Assembly: GCF_036320965.1 (NCBI RefSeq)
Contig: NC_092269.1
Coordinates: forward strand, 35,205,343 to 35,269,342
Origin: Panulirus ornatus
Lineage: Eukaryota; Arthropoda; Malacostraca; Decapoda; Palinuridae
Length of the DNA stretch: 64,000 nucleotides
Direction: 5' to 3'
Made by a program: the position numbers and the translations under genes. Shown here piece by piece: positions 11,005 through 22,670 of this stretch (positions are counted from its first letter, which is position 1; every line of letters begins with the position of its first letter). The notes beneath the pieces were generated by a model. The model was not told the origin of the DNA, made no database searches, and saw nothing but the letters and a program-made list of their open reading frames with translations.

Positions 11005-11978
11005 AATATTCATAGATATATTTAAGCATGCTTGAGAGCCACTTGATCAAGGATGTCTGATGCAATTTTTGCTTAATCATTAATGTATAAATCAAATGTT
11101 AATAATTTTTAATGACAGAACATATGATCTGTGGCTTTCTAGTATGTTTTTCACCTCAGAGGTCCCCCTTAATTGTGGTATGTTTAGGATTTAAAAAATT
11201 GCAGAATCTTGGATTTTGAATTCCTAATCTGATTTTTAGTACATCATGCTGCATTTCAGCAAAGAAAACAAGATGACTGTCTACCTAATACTTTTTGCAA
11301 ACATGAAGTGGATTGTTGTTTTTAGTTCTTGGTGTGCAAGTACATTGTGCAAACATGATAAAAATTTTGTAAGAATGGAACTTAATATGAGAGATATGGC
11401 CACATGTTTAATGATATTGAAAGTTAACGTGTATATTAAATGCATTGCATTGCATTATTCAATTTTGGCAACAAGAAAGCAACTGTTAGATGCAGTACAT
11501 ACTTTTACTTTTTTAAATGTACTGAAAAGGAGAAAAATTAGTACATCTAATTTCTACTTTATTAGTGTAGATAAAACTTGGATGATGTTTTAGTATTATC
11601 TATGCAGCTCTATGACAACATTAACATAAAAAACACTCATTGGAGGCTGCATCTTCTGTTGAACTAGGTTGAGTTGCACTTAAGTAGCTAATGCTTATTG
11701 CATATACAAACACATACAGTGAATGTTGTTTTAGGAATTACTGACATGCCCTCTAGTATTGGAGGTCAAACATGGAAAAATTATAGTTTGGAAAACATTG
11801 TCCCCAAAATCAGATCTAATAAGACTGGGTGTACAGCTGATCACACTAAAAATTGTTAGCTTCCAAGAATTATTTCAAATTACAGAGAGGTAAATTCCAC
11901 ATACAGTAAGAAGTTAGAAGTGTACAGCTGCAAGAACTCAAAACATTTTTGTCTTGAAAGTATGTTGATTGGTTTGTT

Positions 11979-11990
<12 letters not shown>
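11005..11990 (+). other. Probable USP36 3' UTR and downstream sequence
   Basis: This is AT-rich and non-coding and starts directly after the USP36 stop. No AATAAA is visible on the + strand. The variant ATTAAA at 11435-11440 is the best candidate poly(A) signal. Nothing else is recognised before the (GT)n/(TA)n tract at about 11976. Confidence 0.4.
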
Positions 11991-12069
<79 letters not shown>

Positions 12070-12070
12070 T
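11976..12070. repeat. (GT)n then (TA)n microsatellite and T-run
   Basis: A GT tract passes into about 33 TA units and a T-run that abuts the 3' end of the antisense LINE-A copy at 12071. Confidence 0.9.
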
Positions 12071-12948
12071 TATACTTTGTCGCTGTCTCCCGCGTTTGCG
12101 AGGTAGCGCAAAGAAACAGACGAAAGCAATGGCCCAACCCCCCCCATACACATGTACATACACACGTCCACACACGCAAATATACATACCTACACAGCTT
12201 TCCATGGTTTACCCCGGACGCTTCACATGCCTTGATTCAATCCACTGACAGCACGTCAACCCCTGTATACCACATCGCTCCAATTCACTCTATTCCTTGC
12301 CCTCCTTTCACCCTCCTGCATGTTCAGGCCCCGATCACACAAAATCCTTTTCACTCCATCTTTCCACCTCCAATTTGGTCTCCCTCTTCTCCTCGTTCCC
12401 TCCACCTCCGACACATATATCCTCTTGGTCAATCTTTCCTCACTCATTCTCTCCATGTGCCCAAACCATTTCAAAACACCCTCTTCTGCTCTCTCAACCA
12501 CGCTCTTTTTATTTCCACACATCTCTCTTACCCTTACGTTACTTACTCGATCAAACCACCTCACACCACACATTGTCCTCAAACATCTCATTTCCAGCAC
12601 ATCCATCCTCCTGCACACAACTCTATCCATAGCCCACGCCTCGCAACCATACAACATTGTTGGAACTACTATTCCTTCAAACATACCCATTTTTGCTTTC
12701 CGGGATAATGTTCTCGACTTCCACACATTCTTCAAGGCTCCCAGGATTTTTGCCCCCTCCCCCACCCTGTGATCCACTTCCGCTTCCATGGTTCCATCCG
12801 CTGCCAGATCCACTCCCAGATATCTAAAACACTTTACTTCCTCCAGTTTTTCTCCATTCAAACTTACCTCCCAATTGACTTGACCCTCAACCCTACTGTA
12901 CCTAATAACCTTGCTCTTATTCACATTTACTCTTAACTTTCTTCTAAA
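12071..12948 (-). mobile_element. LINE-A copy, short 3' UTR form
   Basis: On the - strand it starts at RRKLRVNVNKSKV, keeps an open frame through GEGAKILGALKNVW, YGCEAWAMD and RGRPNWRWKDGVK, and ends at the ORF terminus VVYRG. The short UTR then ends in the family 3' sequence. The 5' truncation point abuts a second (TA)n tract at 12957. Confidence 0.88.
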
Positions 12949-12955
12949 AAAAAAG

Positions 12956-13009
<54 letters not shown>

Positions 13010-13011
<2 letters not shown>

Positions 13012-13240
13012 TTCCAACTATTCACCATTTCCCGCGTTAGCGAGGTAGCGTTAAGAACAGAGGACTGGGCCTTTGAGGGAATATCCTCACCTGGCCCCCT
13101 TCTCTGTTCCTTCTTTTGGAAAATTAAAAAAAAGTGAGAGGGGGAGGATTTCCAGCCCCCCCCCGCTCCCTCCCCTTTTAGTTGCCTTCTACGACACGTA
13201 GGAATTAAGTGGGAAGTTTTCTTTCTCCCCTATCTCCAGA
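13010..13240 (-). mobile_element. SINE-1, near full length
   Basis: Antisense SINE-1 reading from its 3' end (CGCCATTTCCCGCGTTAGCG) to the head (TTCTTTCTCCCCTATCTCC). It forms the left arm of an inverted pair with the next SINE-1. Confidence 0.85.
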
Positions 13241-13411
13241 GAGGGAGGGAGCAGGGGGCTGGAAATCCTCCCCTCTCGGTTTTTTTTGCAATTTTCCAAA
13301 AGAAGGAACAGAGAATTGGGCCAGGTGAGGGTATTCCCTCAAAGGCCCAGTCCTCTGTTCTTAACGCTACCTCGCTAATGCGGGAAATGGCGAATAGTTT
13401 GAAAGAAAGAT
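13241..13411 (+). mobile_element. SINE-1, 5'-truncated
   Basis: Sense SINE-1 from the GGGAGCAGGGGGCTGGAAATCC block to GCGGGAAATGGCGAATAG. It abuts the head of the antisense copy and so creates a near-palindrome. Confidence 0.85.
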
Positions 13412-13419
13412 ATAATTAT

Positions 13420-13512
13420 TTATACATGTGTTATGTGGGTGGGTTGGGCCACTTTCGTCTGATTCCTTGCTCTACCTCACTGATGCGGGAGAGCGACAAA
13501 GTATGATAAATA
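13420..13512 (+). mobile_element. LINE-A 3' end fragment
   Basis: The last 90 bp or so of the LINE-A UTR in sense orientation (GGGTTGGGCC ... GCGACAAAGTATGATAAATAAA), lying tail-to-tail with the antisense copy that begins at 13541. Confidence 0.7.
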
Positions 13513-13540
13513 AATAGATAAATAATAAATGTTTTATTTA

Positions 13541-15005
13541 TATTATACTTGATCGCTGTCTCCTGTGTCAGCGAGGTAATGCAAGGAAACAGACAAGGAA
13601 TGGCCCAACCCACCCACACACACATGTATATACACAAATGCCCAGACACGCATATATACATACATATACATTTCAACGTATACATACATACACATACACA
13701 GACATATACATACGTACACATGTACTTATTCATAACTTGCTGCCTTCATCCATTTCATTTGCTACCCTGACACGCATGAAATAGCATCCCCTCCTCCCCC
13801 CTCCATCGAGGTAGCGCCAGGAAAAGACAAAAAGTACACATTTGTTCACAGTCTCTAGCTGTCATGTGTAATGCACTGAAACCACAGCTCCCTTTCCACA
13901 TCCAGGCCCCACAGACTTTTCCATGTTTTACCCCGGATGCTTCACATTCCCTGGTTCAATCTATTGACACCACGTCGACCCCAGTATACCACTTCACTCC
14001 AATTCACTCTATTCCTTGCACACCTTTCACACTCATGTATGTTCAGGCACCGGTCGCTCAAAATCTTTTTCAGTCCATCCTTCCACCTCCGATTTGGTCG
14101 CCCACTTCTCCTTTTTCCCTCTTCCTCTGACAAATATATACTCTTTGTCAATCTTTCCTCATTCTCTCCATGTGTCCAAACCATTTCTACACACCCTCTT
14201 CTGCTCTCTCAACTACATTTCTTTTTATTTCCACACATCTCTCTTACCCTTTCATTACTTAATCAGTCAAACCACCTTACATACACCACATATTGTCCTC
14301 TAACATTTCATTTCCAACACATCCACCCTTCTATACACTACCCTATCTATAGCCCATGCCTTGCAACCATATGATATTGTTGGAACTACTATTCCTTCAA
14401 ACATACCCATTTTCGCTCTCCTAGATAATGTTCTCTTCTTCTACATATTCTTCATCGCTCCCAAAACCTTTGCTCCTTCCCCCACCCTGTGACTCACTTC
14501 TGCTTCCATAGTTCTGTTTGTTGCCAAATCCACTCCCAGATATCTGAAACACTTCACTTCCTCCAATTTTTCTCCATTCAAACTTACATCCCAACTAACT
14601 TGTCTCTCAACCCTACTGAACCTAATAACCTTGCTCGTATTCCCATTTACTCTCAACTTTCTCCTTTCATGCACTTTTCCAAACTCTGTCACCAATTTCT
14701 GCAGTTTCTCACTTGAATCAGCCTCCTGTGTTGCATCATTGGTGAACAGCAGTGGACTTGCTTTCCAGGCCCTCTCATCCTCAACAGACCATATACTTGC
14801 CCCTTTGTCCCAAACTCTTGCATTTGCCTCCCTAACCACCCCATCCATAAACAAATTAAACAACCATGGTTATATCACACACTCCTACCACAGCCCAGCC
14901 TTTGCTGGAACCAGTCACTCTCCTATCTTTCTACTTGTACACATGCCCCACACCCTTGATAAAAACCTCTCGCTGCTTCCAGTAGCTTACCTCCTACACC
15001 ATATC
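13541..15005 (-). mobile_element. Old LINE-A copy, long 3' UTR form
   Basis: On the - strand it runs from the region before MFNLFMDGVVREANARV (about 14863) through a changed active-site block (LLFTNDAT in place of LLFADDT) to KNM and then the C-terminal region in another frame. Frame breaks near 14440 and 14190 and the altered active site show that it is dead. Substitutions such as GAMKNM and the long UTR place it in an older subfamily. Confidence 0.8.
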
Positions 15006-15039
15006 TTATCATTATTTCATTTTATATTAATATAGAATT

Positions 15040-15042
15040 ATT

Positions 15043-15080
<38 letters not shown>
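15040..15080. repeat. (ATT)n microsatellite
   Basis: ATT tract next to an antisense SINE-2 copy, probably the expanded tail of that SINE. Confidence 0.8.
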
Positions 15081-15096
15081 TTTATCATATAACCCA

Positions 15097-15215
15097 TGTA
15101 CCAATTTCTCTTTAGGGGCTCCTGTAGCTTTAAGGCTATGCTACTTCCAGTAAGAGGAAATGATGGACTTCTTAAGAGTGAGAAGTTTATCAGTGAGACT
15201 GTACTCGTTTTTCCC
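15097..15215 (-). mobile_element. SINE-2, partial
   Basis: On the + strand it shows the antisense landmarks GGGGCTCCTGTAGCTTTAAGG, then ACTTCTTAAGAGTGAGAAG, shared with the copy at 32855. It is flanked by (ATT)n on the tail side. Confidence 0.5.
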
Positions 15216-15235
15216 CTTCTACTTTTATTACTTAG

Positions 15236-15935
15236 TTATTCTACCTTACACACCATAATGTGCTCAAGCGTTTCATTTCCAACATATCCACCCTCCTTTG
15301 CACATCCTCATTTATAGTCCATGCCTTACATCTGTACAACATTGTGAAGATGACTATACCTTCAAAGATTTCAATTTTTGCCCTGCTCGATAACAACCTT
15401 TCCACACATTCCTCAATACTCCCAGAACCTTTGCTCGCACACACACCTCTTGACTCGCTTCTGCTTCCATGGTCCTATTTGCTGCCATGTCCACTACCAG
15501 ATATCTAAAACACTTCACATCCTCCAAATTTTCTTCTTCCAAACTCACACCCTAAGTAACAAATGTCCCTCAACCCTGCTAATCCTCATAAACTTGCTAG
15601 TATTCATATTCACCACTAATTTCCTTCTTTCACATACCCTTCCTAACAAGGTCACCAGCAAACAGCAATTATCTCACTTCTCAGTTCCCTTCATCCTCTT
15701 CAGTCTGCATACTTACCCCTCTCTCCAAGACTTGCCCCATACATAAAAAGATTAAAACAGCCATGATGATATCACATTCCCCTGCTGCAGACTACCTTCA
15801 CTTGGAACCACTCACTCTCCCCTCTTCCTACTCATACTCTTGCCTTACATCCTTGCAAAAAAAAATTCCCACTACTTGTAGCAGCCTACCTCTCACACCA
15901 TATGTTCTGTATCAACCACAACTTATGTTTTCTCC
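15236..15935 (-). mobile_element. Old LINE-A copy, reverse transcriptase fragment
   Basis: Decayed - strand blocks include the GCKARV region (about 15855), a QTEEDEGN-like stretch before the palm, LEDVKCFRYLVVDMAANRT (about 15530), and KAWTINEDVQRRVDMLEMKRL at the low-coordinate end. Multiple frame breaks are present. Confidence 0.65.
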
Positions 15936-15954
15936 ACACACACACACACACACA

Positions 15955-16155
15955 CCCTAGTGGTAGAGAGGAAATGCCAGGGACAGACAAAGAAGAACTG
16001 TATCAGCTTACATTCATTCTGCAGCTTTCATTTATAATGCACTGAAACCAAATCTCCTTATCCACAACCAGGCCCCTTAGACCTTTCTATAGTTTACCTT
16101 GGACATTTTGCATACCCTGTTTCTGTCCATGGACAGCAAGTTGACCCCCAGTATG
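15955..16155 (-). mobile_element. Decayed LINE-A 3' UTR fragment
   Basis: Degraded antisense UTR of the long form (GTAATGCACTGAAACC-like, then CAGGCCCCTTAGACC and GTTTACCTTGGAC), preceded by a (CA)n tract at 15936-15954. Confidence 0.55.
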
Positions 16156-16156
16156 A

Positions 16157-17117
16157 ATGAATCATAGGGTGGGGGAGGGGGCGAAAATTCTGGGAGCCTT
16201 GAAGAATGTTTGGAAGTCGAGAACATTATCTCGGAAAGCAAAAATGGGTATGTTTGAAGGAATAGTGGTTCCAACAATATTGTATGTTTGCGAGGCATGG
16301 GCTATATGGATAGAGTTGTGCGCAGGAGGGTGGATGTGCTGGAAATGAGATGTTTGAGGACAGTATGTGGTGTGAGGTGGTTTGATCGAGTAAGTAATAT
16401 AAGGGTAAGAGAGATGTGTGGAAATAAAAAGAGCGTGGTTGAGAGAGCAGAAGAGGGTGTTTTGAAATGGCTTGGTCACATGGAGAGAATGAGTGAGGAA
16501 AGATTGACCAAGAGGATATATGTGTTGGAGGTGGAAGGAACGAGGAGAAGTGGGAGACCAAATTGGAGGTGGAAAGATGAAGTGAAAAAGATTCTGAGTG
16601 ATCGGGGCCTGAACATGCAGGAGGGTGAAAGGCGTGCAAGGAATAGAGTGAATTGGATCGATGTGGTATACCGGGGTCGACGTGCTGTCAGTGGATTGAA
16701 TCAGGGCATGTGAAGCGTCTGGGGTAAACCATGGAAAGTTCTGTGGGGCCTGGATGTGGAAAGAGAGCTGTGGCTTCGGGCATTATTACATGACAGCTAG
16801 AGACTGAGTGTGAACGAATGTGGCCTTTGTTGTCTTTTCCTAGCGCTACCTCGCACACATGAGGGGGGAGGGGGATGTTATTCTATGTGTGGCGAGGTGA
16901 CAATGGAAATAAATAAAGGTAGACTATGAATTATGTACATGTGTATATATGTATATGTCTGTGTGTGTATATATATGTGTACATTGAGATGTATAGGTAT
17001 GTATATTTGCGTGTGTGGACGTGTATGTATATACATGTGTATGGGGGTGGGTTGGGCCATTTCTTTCGTCTGTTTCCTTGCGCTACCTCGCAAACGCGGG
17101 AGACCGATAAAGCAAAA
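16157..17117 (+). mobile_element. LINE-A copy, long 3' UTR form
   Basis: Sense copy starting at the NHRVGEGAKILGALKNVW block. One frame break before MDRVVRRRVDVLEM (16288) precedes a long open run through RSGRPNWRWKDEVKKILSDRG to VVYRGRRAVSGLNQGM. The full long UTR follows, with the GTGTATATATGTATATGTCTG tract and the 3' end ending GCAAAATAAAA. Confidence 0.85.
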
Positions 17118-17119
17118 TA

Positions 17120-17158
17120 AAATGTGGGAGATGGCGAATAGTATGAAGGAAAGAATGA
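17120..17158 (+). mobile_element. SINE-1 3' tip
   Basis: GATGGCGAATAGTATGAAGG, the terminal part of SINE-1, joined directly to the LINE-A 3' end and followed by a TA/T-rich tract. Confidence 0.5.
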
Positions 17159-17215
17159 GATATATATACATATATATTTTATTTTTTATTTTTTATTTTT
17201 TTATTTTTTTTTTTT

Positions 17216-17345
17216 TAAATTTTCCAAAAGAAGGAACAGAGAAGGGGGCCAGGTGAGGATATTTCCTCAGAGGCCCAGTTCTCTGTTCTTAGCGCTACCT
17301 CGCTGATGCGGGAAATGGCGAATAGTGTGAAAGAAAGAAAAAAGG
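17216..17345 (+). mobile_element. SINE-1, 5'-truncated
   Basis: Sense SINE-1 from the TTTTCCAAAAGAAGGAACAG block to the GAAATGGCGAATAG end. Confidence 0.85.
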
Positions 17346-17370
17346 ATATTTTTTTATTAAGAATATAATA

Positions 17371-18378
17371 GGGGGCAAGTATGAAGTCTGTTGGGGATGA
17401 GAGAGCTTGGGAAGTGAGTCAGTTGTTGTTCGCTGATGATACAGCGCTGGTGGCTGATTCATGTGAGAAACTGCAGAAGCTGGTGACTGAGTTTGGTAAA
17501 GTGTGTGAAAGAAGAAAGTTAAGAGTAAATGTGAATAAGAGCAAGGTTATTAGGTACAGTAGGGTTGAGGATCAAGTCAATTGGGAGGTAAGTTTGAATG
17601 GAGAAAAACTGGAGGAAGTAAAGTGTTTTAGATATCTGGGAGTGGATCTGGCAGCGGATGGAACCATGGAAGTGGAAGCGGATCATAGGGTGGGGGAGAG
17701 GGTGAAAATTCTGGGAGCCTTGAAGAATGTGTGGAAGTCGAGAACATTATCTCGGAAAGCAAAAATGGGTATGTTTGAAGGAATAGTGGTTCCAACAATG
17801 TTGTATGGTTGCGAGGCGTGGGCTATGGATAGAGTTGTGCGCAGGAGGATGGATGTGCTGGAAATGAGATGTTTGAGAACAATGTGTGGTGTGAGGTGGT
17901 TTGGTCGAGTGAGTAACGTAAGGGTAAGAGAGATGTGTGGAAATAAAAAGAGCGTGGTTGAGAGAGCAGAAGAGGGTGTTTTGAAATGGTTTGGGCACAT
18001 GGAGAGAATGAGTGAGGAAAGATTGACCAAGAGGATATATGTGTCGGAGTTGGAGGGAACGAGGAGAAGTGGGAGACCAAATTGGAGGTGGAAAGATGGA
18101 GTGAAAAAGGTTTTGTGTGATCAGGGCCTGAACATGCAGGAGGGTGAAAGGAGGGCAAGGAATAGAGTGAATTGGATCGATGTGGTATACCGGGGTTGAC
18201 GTGCTGTCAGTGGATTGAATCAGGGCATGTGAAGAGTCTGGGGTAAACCATGGAAAGCTGTGTAGGTATGTATATTTGCGTGTGTGGACGTATGTATGTA
18301 CATGTGTACAGGGATGGGTTGGGCCATTTCTTTCATCTGTTTCCTTGCGTTACCTCGCAAACGCGGGAGACCGACAAA
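17371..18378 (+). mobile_element. LINE-A copy, short 3' UTR form, intact C-terminal frame
   Basis: Starts at MKSVGDERAWEVSQ. One uninterrupted frame of 272 codons runs from 17381 through LLFADDTALVADSCEKLQK, CFRYLGVDLAADG, YGCEAWAMDRVVRRRMDVLE and KWFGHMERMSEERL to VVYRG. The short UTR ends GAGACCGACAAAAAAA and runs into (TA)n. The absence of stops suggests a young insertion. Confidence 0.88.
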
Positions 18379-18407
18379 AAAAAAATATATATATATACAT
18401 ATATATA

Positions 18408-18632
18408 TCCCTGGTGATAGGGGAGAAAGAATACTTCCGACGTATTCCCTGCGTGTCGTAGAAGGCGACTAAAAGGGAGGGAGTGGTTGGCTGGAAATCC
18501 TCCCCTCTCGTCTTTAATTTTCTAAAAGAAGGAACAGAGAATGGGGCCCAGTGAGGACATTCTCTCAAAGGTTCAGTCCTCTGTTCTAAATGGTACCTCG
18601 CTAACGCGGGAAATGGCGAATAGTATGAAAAA
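18408..18632 (+). mobile_element. SINE-1, full length
   Basis: From ATCCCTGGTGATAGGGGAG through GTCGTAGAAGGCGACTAAAA, TCTAAAAGAAGGAACAGAG and TACCTCGCTAACGCGGGAA to GCGAATAGTATGAAAAAA, about 225 bp, with (TA)n on both sides. Confidence 0.88.
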
Positions 18633-18652
18633 AATATATATATATTTTTTTT

Positions 18653-19582
18653 TTATATACTTTGTCGCTGTCTCCCGCGTTTGCGAGGTAGCGCAAGGAA
18701 ACAGACGAAAGAAATGGCCCAACCCCCCCCCCCTACACATGTATATACATACGTCCACACACGCAAATATACATACCTACACAGCTTTCCATGGTTTACC
18801 CCAGATGCTTCACATACCTTGATTCAATCCACTGACAGCACGTCAACCCCGATACACCACATCGCTCCTATTCACTCTATTCCCTGCCCTCCTTTCACCC
18901 TCCTGCATGTTCAGGCCCCGATCACACAAAACCCCCTTCACTCCATCTTTCCACCTCCAATTTGGTCTCCCTCCTCTCCCTGCTCCCTCCACCTCCGACA
19001 CATATATCCTCTTGGTCAATCTTTCCTCACTCATCCTCTCCATGTGCCCAAACCACTTCAAAACACCCTCTTCTGCTCTCTCAACCACGCTCTTTTTATT
19101 TCCACACATCTCTCTTACCCTTACGTTACTCACTCGATCAAACCACCTCACACCACACATTGTCCTCAAACATCTCATTTCCAGCACATCCATCCTCCTG
19201 CGCACAACTCTATCCATAGCCCACGCCTCGCAACCATACAACATTGTTGGAACCACTATTCCTTCAAACATACCCATTTTTGCTTTCCGAGATAATGTTC
19301 TCGACTTCCACACATTCTTCAAGGCCCCCAGAATTTTCGCCCCCTCCCCCACCCTATGATCCACTTCCGCTTCCATGGTTCCATCCGCTGCCAGATCCAC
19401 TCCCAGATATCTAAAACACTTCACTTCCTCCAGTTTTTCCCCGTTCAAACTCACCTCCCAATTGACTTGACCCTCAACCCTACTGTACCTAATAACCTTG
19501 CTCTTATTCACATTTACTCTTAACTTTCTTCTTCCACACACTTTACCAAACTCAGTCACCAGCTTCTGCAGTTTCTCACATA
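18653..19582 (-). mobile_element. LINE-A copy, 3' segment of a twin-primed insertion
   Basis: Antisense segment open from TEFGKVCGRRKLRVN to VVYRG (238 codons), with the short UTR. It begins at CEKLQKL and abuts, head to head, the sense segment at 19583, which ends at MKSVGD. The pair lacks only about 65 bp of element between those points. Confidence 0.85.
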
Positions 19583-21136
19583 TACTTATGTAAGTAGGAG
19601 AGATGGCCAGAGAGCGTTATTGGATTACGTGTTAATTGACAGGCGTGCGAAAGAGAGACTTTTGGATGTTAATGTGCTGAGAGGTGCAACTGGAGGGATG
19701 TCTGATCATTATCTTGTGGAGGCTAAGGTGAAGATTTGTATGGGTTTTCAGAAAAGAAGAGTGAATGTTGGGGTGAAGAGGGTGGTGAGAGTAAGTGAGC
19801 TTGAGAAGGAGACCTGTGTGAGGAAGTACCAGGAGAGACTGAGTACAGAATGGAAAAAGGTGAGAACAATGGAAGCAAGGGGAGTGGGGGAGGAATGGGA
19901 TGTATTTAGGGAATCAGTGATGGATTGCGCAAAAGATGCTTGTGGCATGAGAAGAGTGGGAGGTGGGTTGATTAGAAAGGGTAGTGAGTGGTGGGATGAA
20001 GAAGTAAGAGTATTAGTGAAAGAGAAGAGAGAGGCATTTAGACGATTTTTGCAGGGAAAAAATGCAATTGAGTGGGAGATGTATAAAAGAAAGAGACAGG
20101 AGGTCAAGAGAAAGGTGCAAGAGGTGAAAAAAAGGGCAAATGAGAGTTGGGGTGAGAGAGTATCATTAAATTTTAGGGAGAATAAAAAGATGTTCTGGAA
20201 GGAGGTAAATAAAGTGCGTAAGACAAGGGAGCAAATGGGAACTTCAGTGAAGGGCGCAAATGTGGAGGTGATAACAAGTAGTGGTGATGTGAGAAGGAGA
20301 TGGAGTGAGTATTTTGAAGGTTTGTTGAATGTGTTTGATGATAGAGTGGTAGATATAGGGTGTTTTGGTCGAGGTGGTGTGCAAAGTGAGAGGGTTAGGG
20401 AAAATGATTTGGTAAACAGAGAAGAGGTAGTGAAAGCTTTGCGGAAGATGAAAGCCGGCAAGGCAGCAGGTTTGGATGGTATTGCAATGGAATTTATTAA
20501 AAAAGGGGGTGACTGTATTGTTGACTGGTTGGTAAGGTTATTTAATGTATGTATGACTCATGGTGAGGTGCCTGAGGATTGGTGGAATGCGTGCATAGTG
20601 CCATTGTACAAAGGCAAAGGGGATAAGAGTGAGTGCTCAAATTACAGAGGTATAAGTTTGTTGAGTATTCCTGGTAAATTATATGGGAGGGTATTGATTT
20701 GAGAGGGTGAAGGCATGTACAGAGCATCAGATTGGGGAAGAGCAGTGTGGTTTCAGAAGTGGTAGAGGATGTGTGGATCAGGTGTTTGCTTTGAAGAATG
20801 TATGTGAGAAATACTTAGAAAAGCAAATGGATTTGTATGTAGCATTTATGGATCTGGAGAAGGCATATGATAGAGTTGATAGAGATGCTCTGTGGAAGGT
20901 ATTAAGAATATATGGGGTGGGAGGAAAGTTGTTAGAAGCAGTGAAAAGTTTTTATCGAGGATGTAAGGCATGTGTACGTGTAGGAAGAGAGGAAAGTGAT
21001 TGGTTCTCAGTGAATGTAGGTTTGCGGCAGGGGTGTGTGATGTCTCCATGGTTGTTTAATTTGTTTATGGATGGGGTTGTTAGGGAGGTAAATGCAAGAG
21101 TTTTGGAAAGAGGGGCAAGTATGAAGTCTGTTGGGG
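19583..21136 (+). mobile_element. LINE-A copy, 5' segment: endonuclease end, linker and reverse transcriptase
   Basis: This is the longest upstream part of the family here. It starts with the endonuclease C-terminus (TYVSRRDGQRALLDYVLIDR, then GGMSDHYLVEAKVKI, the terminal SDH box). It continues with a Lys/Arg-rich coiled linker and RT blocks RKMKAGKAAGLDGI, KGKGDKSECSNYRGISLLS, QCGFRSGRGCVDQ, AFMDLEKAYDRVD (first catalytic Asp) and GLRQGCVMSPWLFNLFMDG. A single T insertion near 20698 (ATTGATTTGAGAG) shifts the frame. It ends at MKSVGD, before the FADD motif. Confidence 0.88.
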
Positions 21137-21149
21137 ATAGTTTGAAAGA

Positions 21150-21151
21150 AG

Positions 21152-21197
<46 letters not shown>

Positions 21198-21224
21198 TCT
21201 CTCTCTCTCTCACACACACACTTT
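21150..21224. repeat. (TA)n, (CT)n and (CA)n microsatellites
   Basis: TA tract followed by short CT and CA runs between the LINE-A segment and an antisense SINE-1. Confidence 0.85.
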
Positions 21225-21225
21225 A

Positions 21226-21449
21226 TTTTCATACTATTCGCCATTTCCCGCGTTAGCGAGGTAACGTCGAGAACAGAGGACTGAACCTTTGAGGGAATAT
21301 CCTCACTTAGCCCCCTTCTCTGTTCCTTCTTTTTGAAAATTGAAAAACAAGAGGGAAGGATTTCCAGGCCCCCGCTCCCTCCCCTTTTGGTTGCCTTCTA
21401 CGACACTCAGAGAATACATAGGAATTATTCTTTCTCCCCTATCCCTAGG
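21226..21449 (-). mobile_element. SINE-1, full length
   Basis: Antisense copy from CATACTATTCGCCATTTCCC to TTTCTCCCCTATCCCTAGGG. Confidence 0.85.
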
Positions 21450-21489
21450 GGTAACACACACACACATATATATATATATATATTTATTT

Positions 21490-22248
21490 ATTTATTATAC
21501 TTTGTCGCTGTCTCCTGCATTAGCGAGGTAGTGCAAGGAAACAGATGAAAGAATGGCCCAGCCCACCCACATACACATGTATATACATACACGTCCACAC
21601 ACGGACATATACATACGTATACATTTCATCATATACATACATATACATACACAGACATATATACACATGTACATACTTCATACTTGCTGCCTTTATTCAT
21701 TCCCGTCGCCACCCCGCCAGGAAACAGACAAAAGAATGGCCCAACCCACCCACTTACACATGTATATACATACACGTCCACACACGCACATATGCATACC
21801 TATACATCTCAACGTATACATATATATACACACACAGACATATACATATATACACATGTACATAATTCATACTGTTTGCTCGTGTTCATTCCCGTCGCCA
21901 CCCCGCCACACATAAAATGACAACCCCTTCCCCCTGCATGTGCACAAGATAGCGCTAGGAAAAGACAGCAAAGGCCACATTTGTTCACACTCAGTCTCTA
22001 GCTGTCATGTATAATGCACCGAAACCACAGCTCCCTTTCCACATCCAGGCCCCACAAAACTTTCCATGGTTTACCCCAGACACTTCACATGCCCTGGTTC
22101 AATCCATTGACAGCATGTCGACCCCGGTATACCACATCGTTCCAATTCACTCTATTCCTTGCACGCCTTTCACCCTCCTGCATGTTCAGGCCCTGATCAT
22201 TCAAAATCTTTTTCACTCCATCTTTCCACCTCCAATTTGGTCTCCCAG
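21490..22248 (-). mobile_element. LINE-A 3' end with internally duplicated UTR
   Basis: Antisense long-form UTR. The segment from AGGAAACAGA to the CCACCCCGCC block occurs twice (21535-21718 and 21719-21905). It then runs to the C-terminal coding end and stops at CCAATTTGGTCTCCCAG, where SINE-2 begins. Confidence 0.75.
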
Positions 22249-22440
22249 ATTCCACCTGCATGAGATTACCCTGCATATGAAAAATAATAATGGTTATATC
22301 ATTGTCATTGGATGGAAAGGAGTGCAGTCTCTTCAAGGAATTTCATACTCCAAAGGAGTCCATATTTTCCTGCAGCTGATTGTAATACAGCTCTGAAGTT
22401 CCAGGAGCCCCATAAATGGGGATCTTTGGGCTGAAAGATA
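22249..22440 (+). mobile_element. SINE-2
   Basis: Landmarks are ATTCCACCTGCATGAGATTAC, CTCTTCAAGGAATTTCATACT, GGAGTCCATATTTTCCTGCAG and GGAGCCCCATAAATGGG, then a TAATAATGATTATGATAATG tail. Similar units lie at 43770, 49655 and 49872. Confidence 0.6.
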
Positions 22441-22559
22441 GTAATAATGATTATGATAATGAAAGACAATATATTGAGGGTGTTGGTATTGTGTGTGCAT
22501 GTCCGCTTGTCTGTAGAAAAGACTTATTGCTAGAATATTGCCATAAACCCAAAGCTGTT

Positions 22560-22670
22560 CTCATGGGGCATAGTGATGATGGCCCTTATCACTGAAAATA
22601 AGGGAGTAGTGAAGGTAAGATTTGCTGTGAAGGTGAAATGTGTAGTGAAGATAAGGGTGCTGTAAAGAGG
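22560..22670 (+). repeat. Degenerate minisatellite
   Basis: Imperfect units of about 18 bp built on GTAGTGAAGRTAAGGGTGC, resembling the longer array at 24725. Confidence 0.45.
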
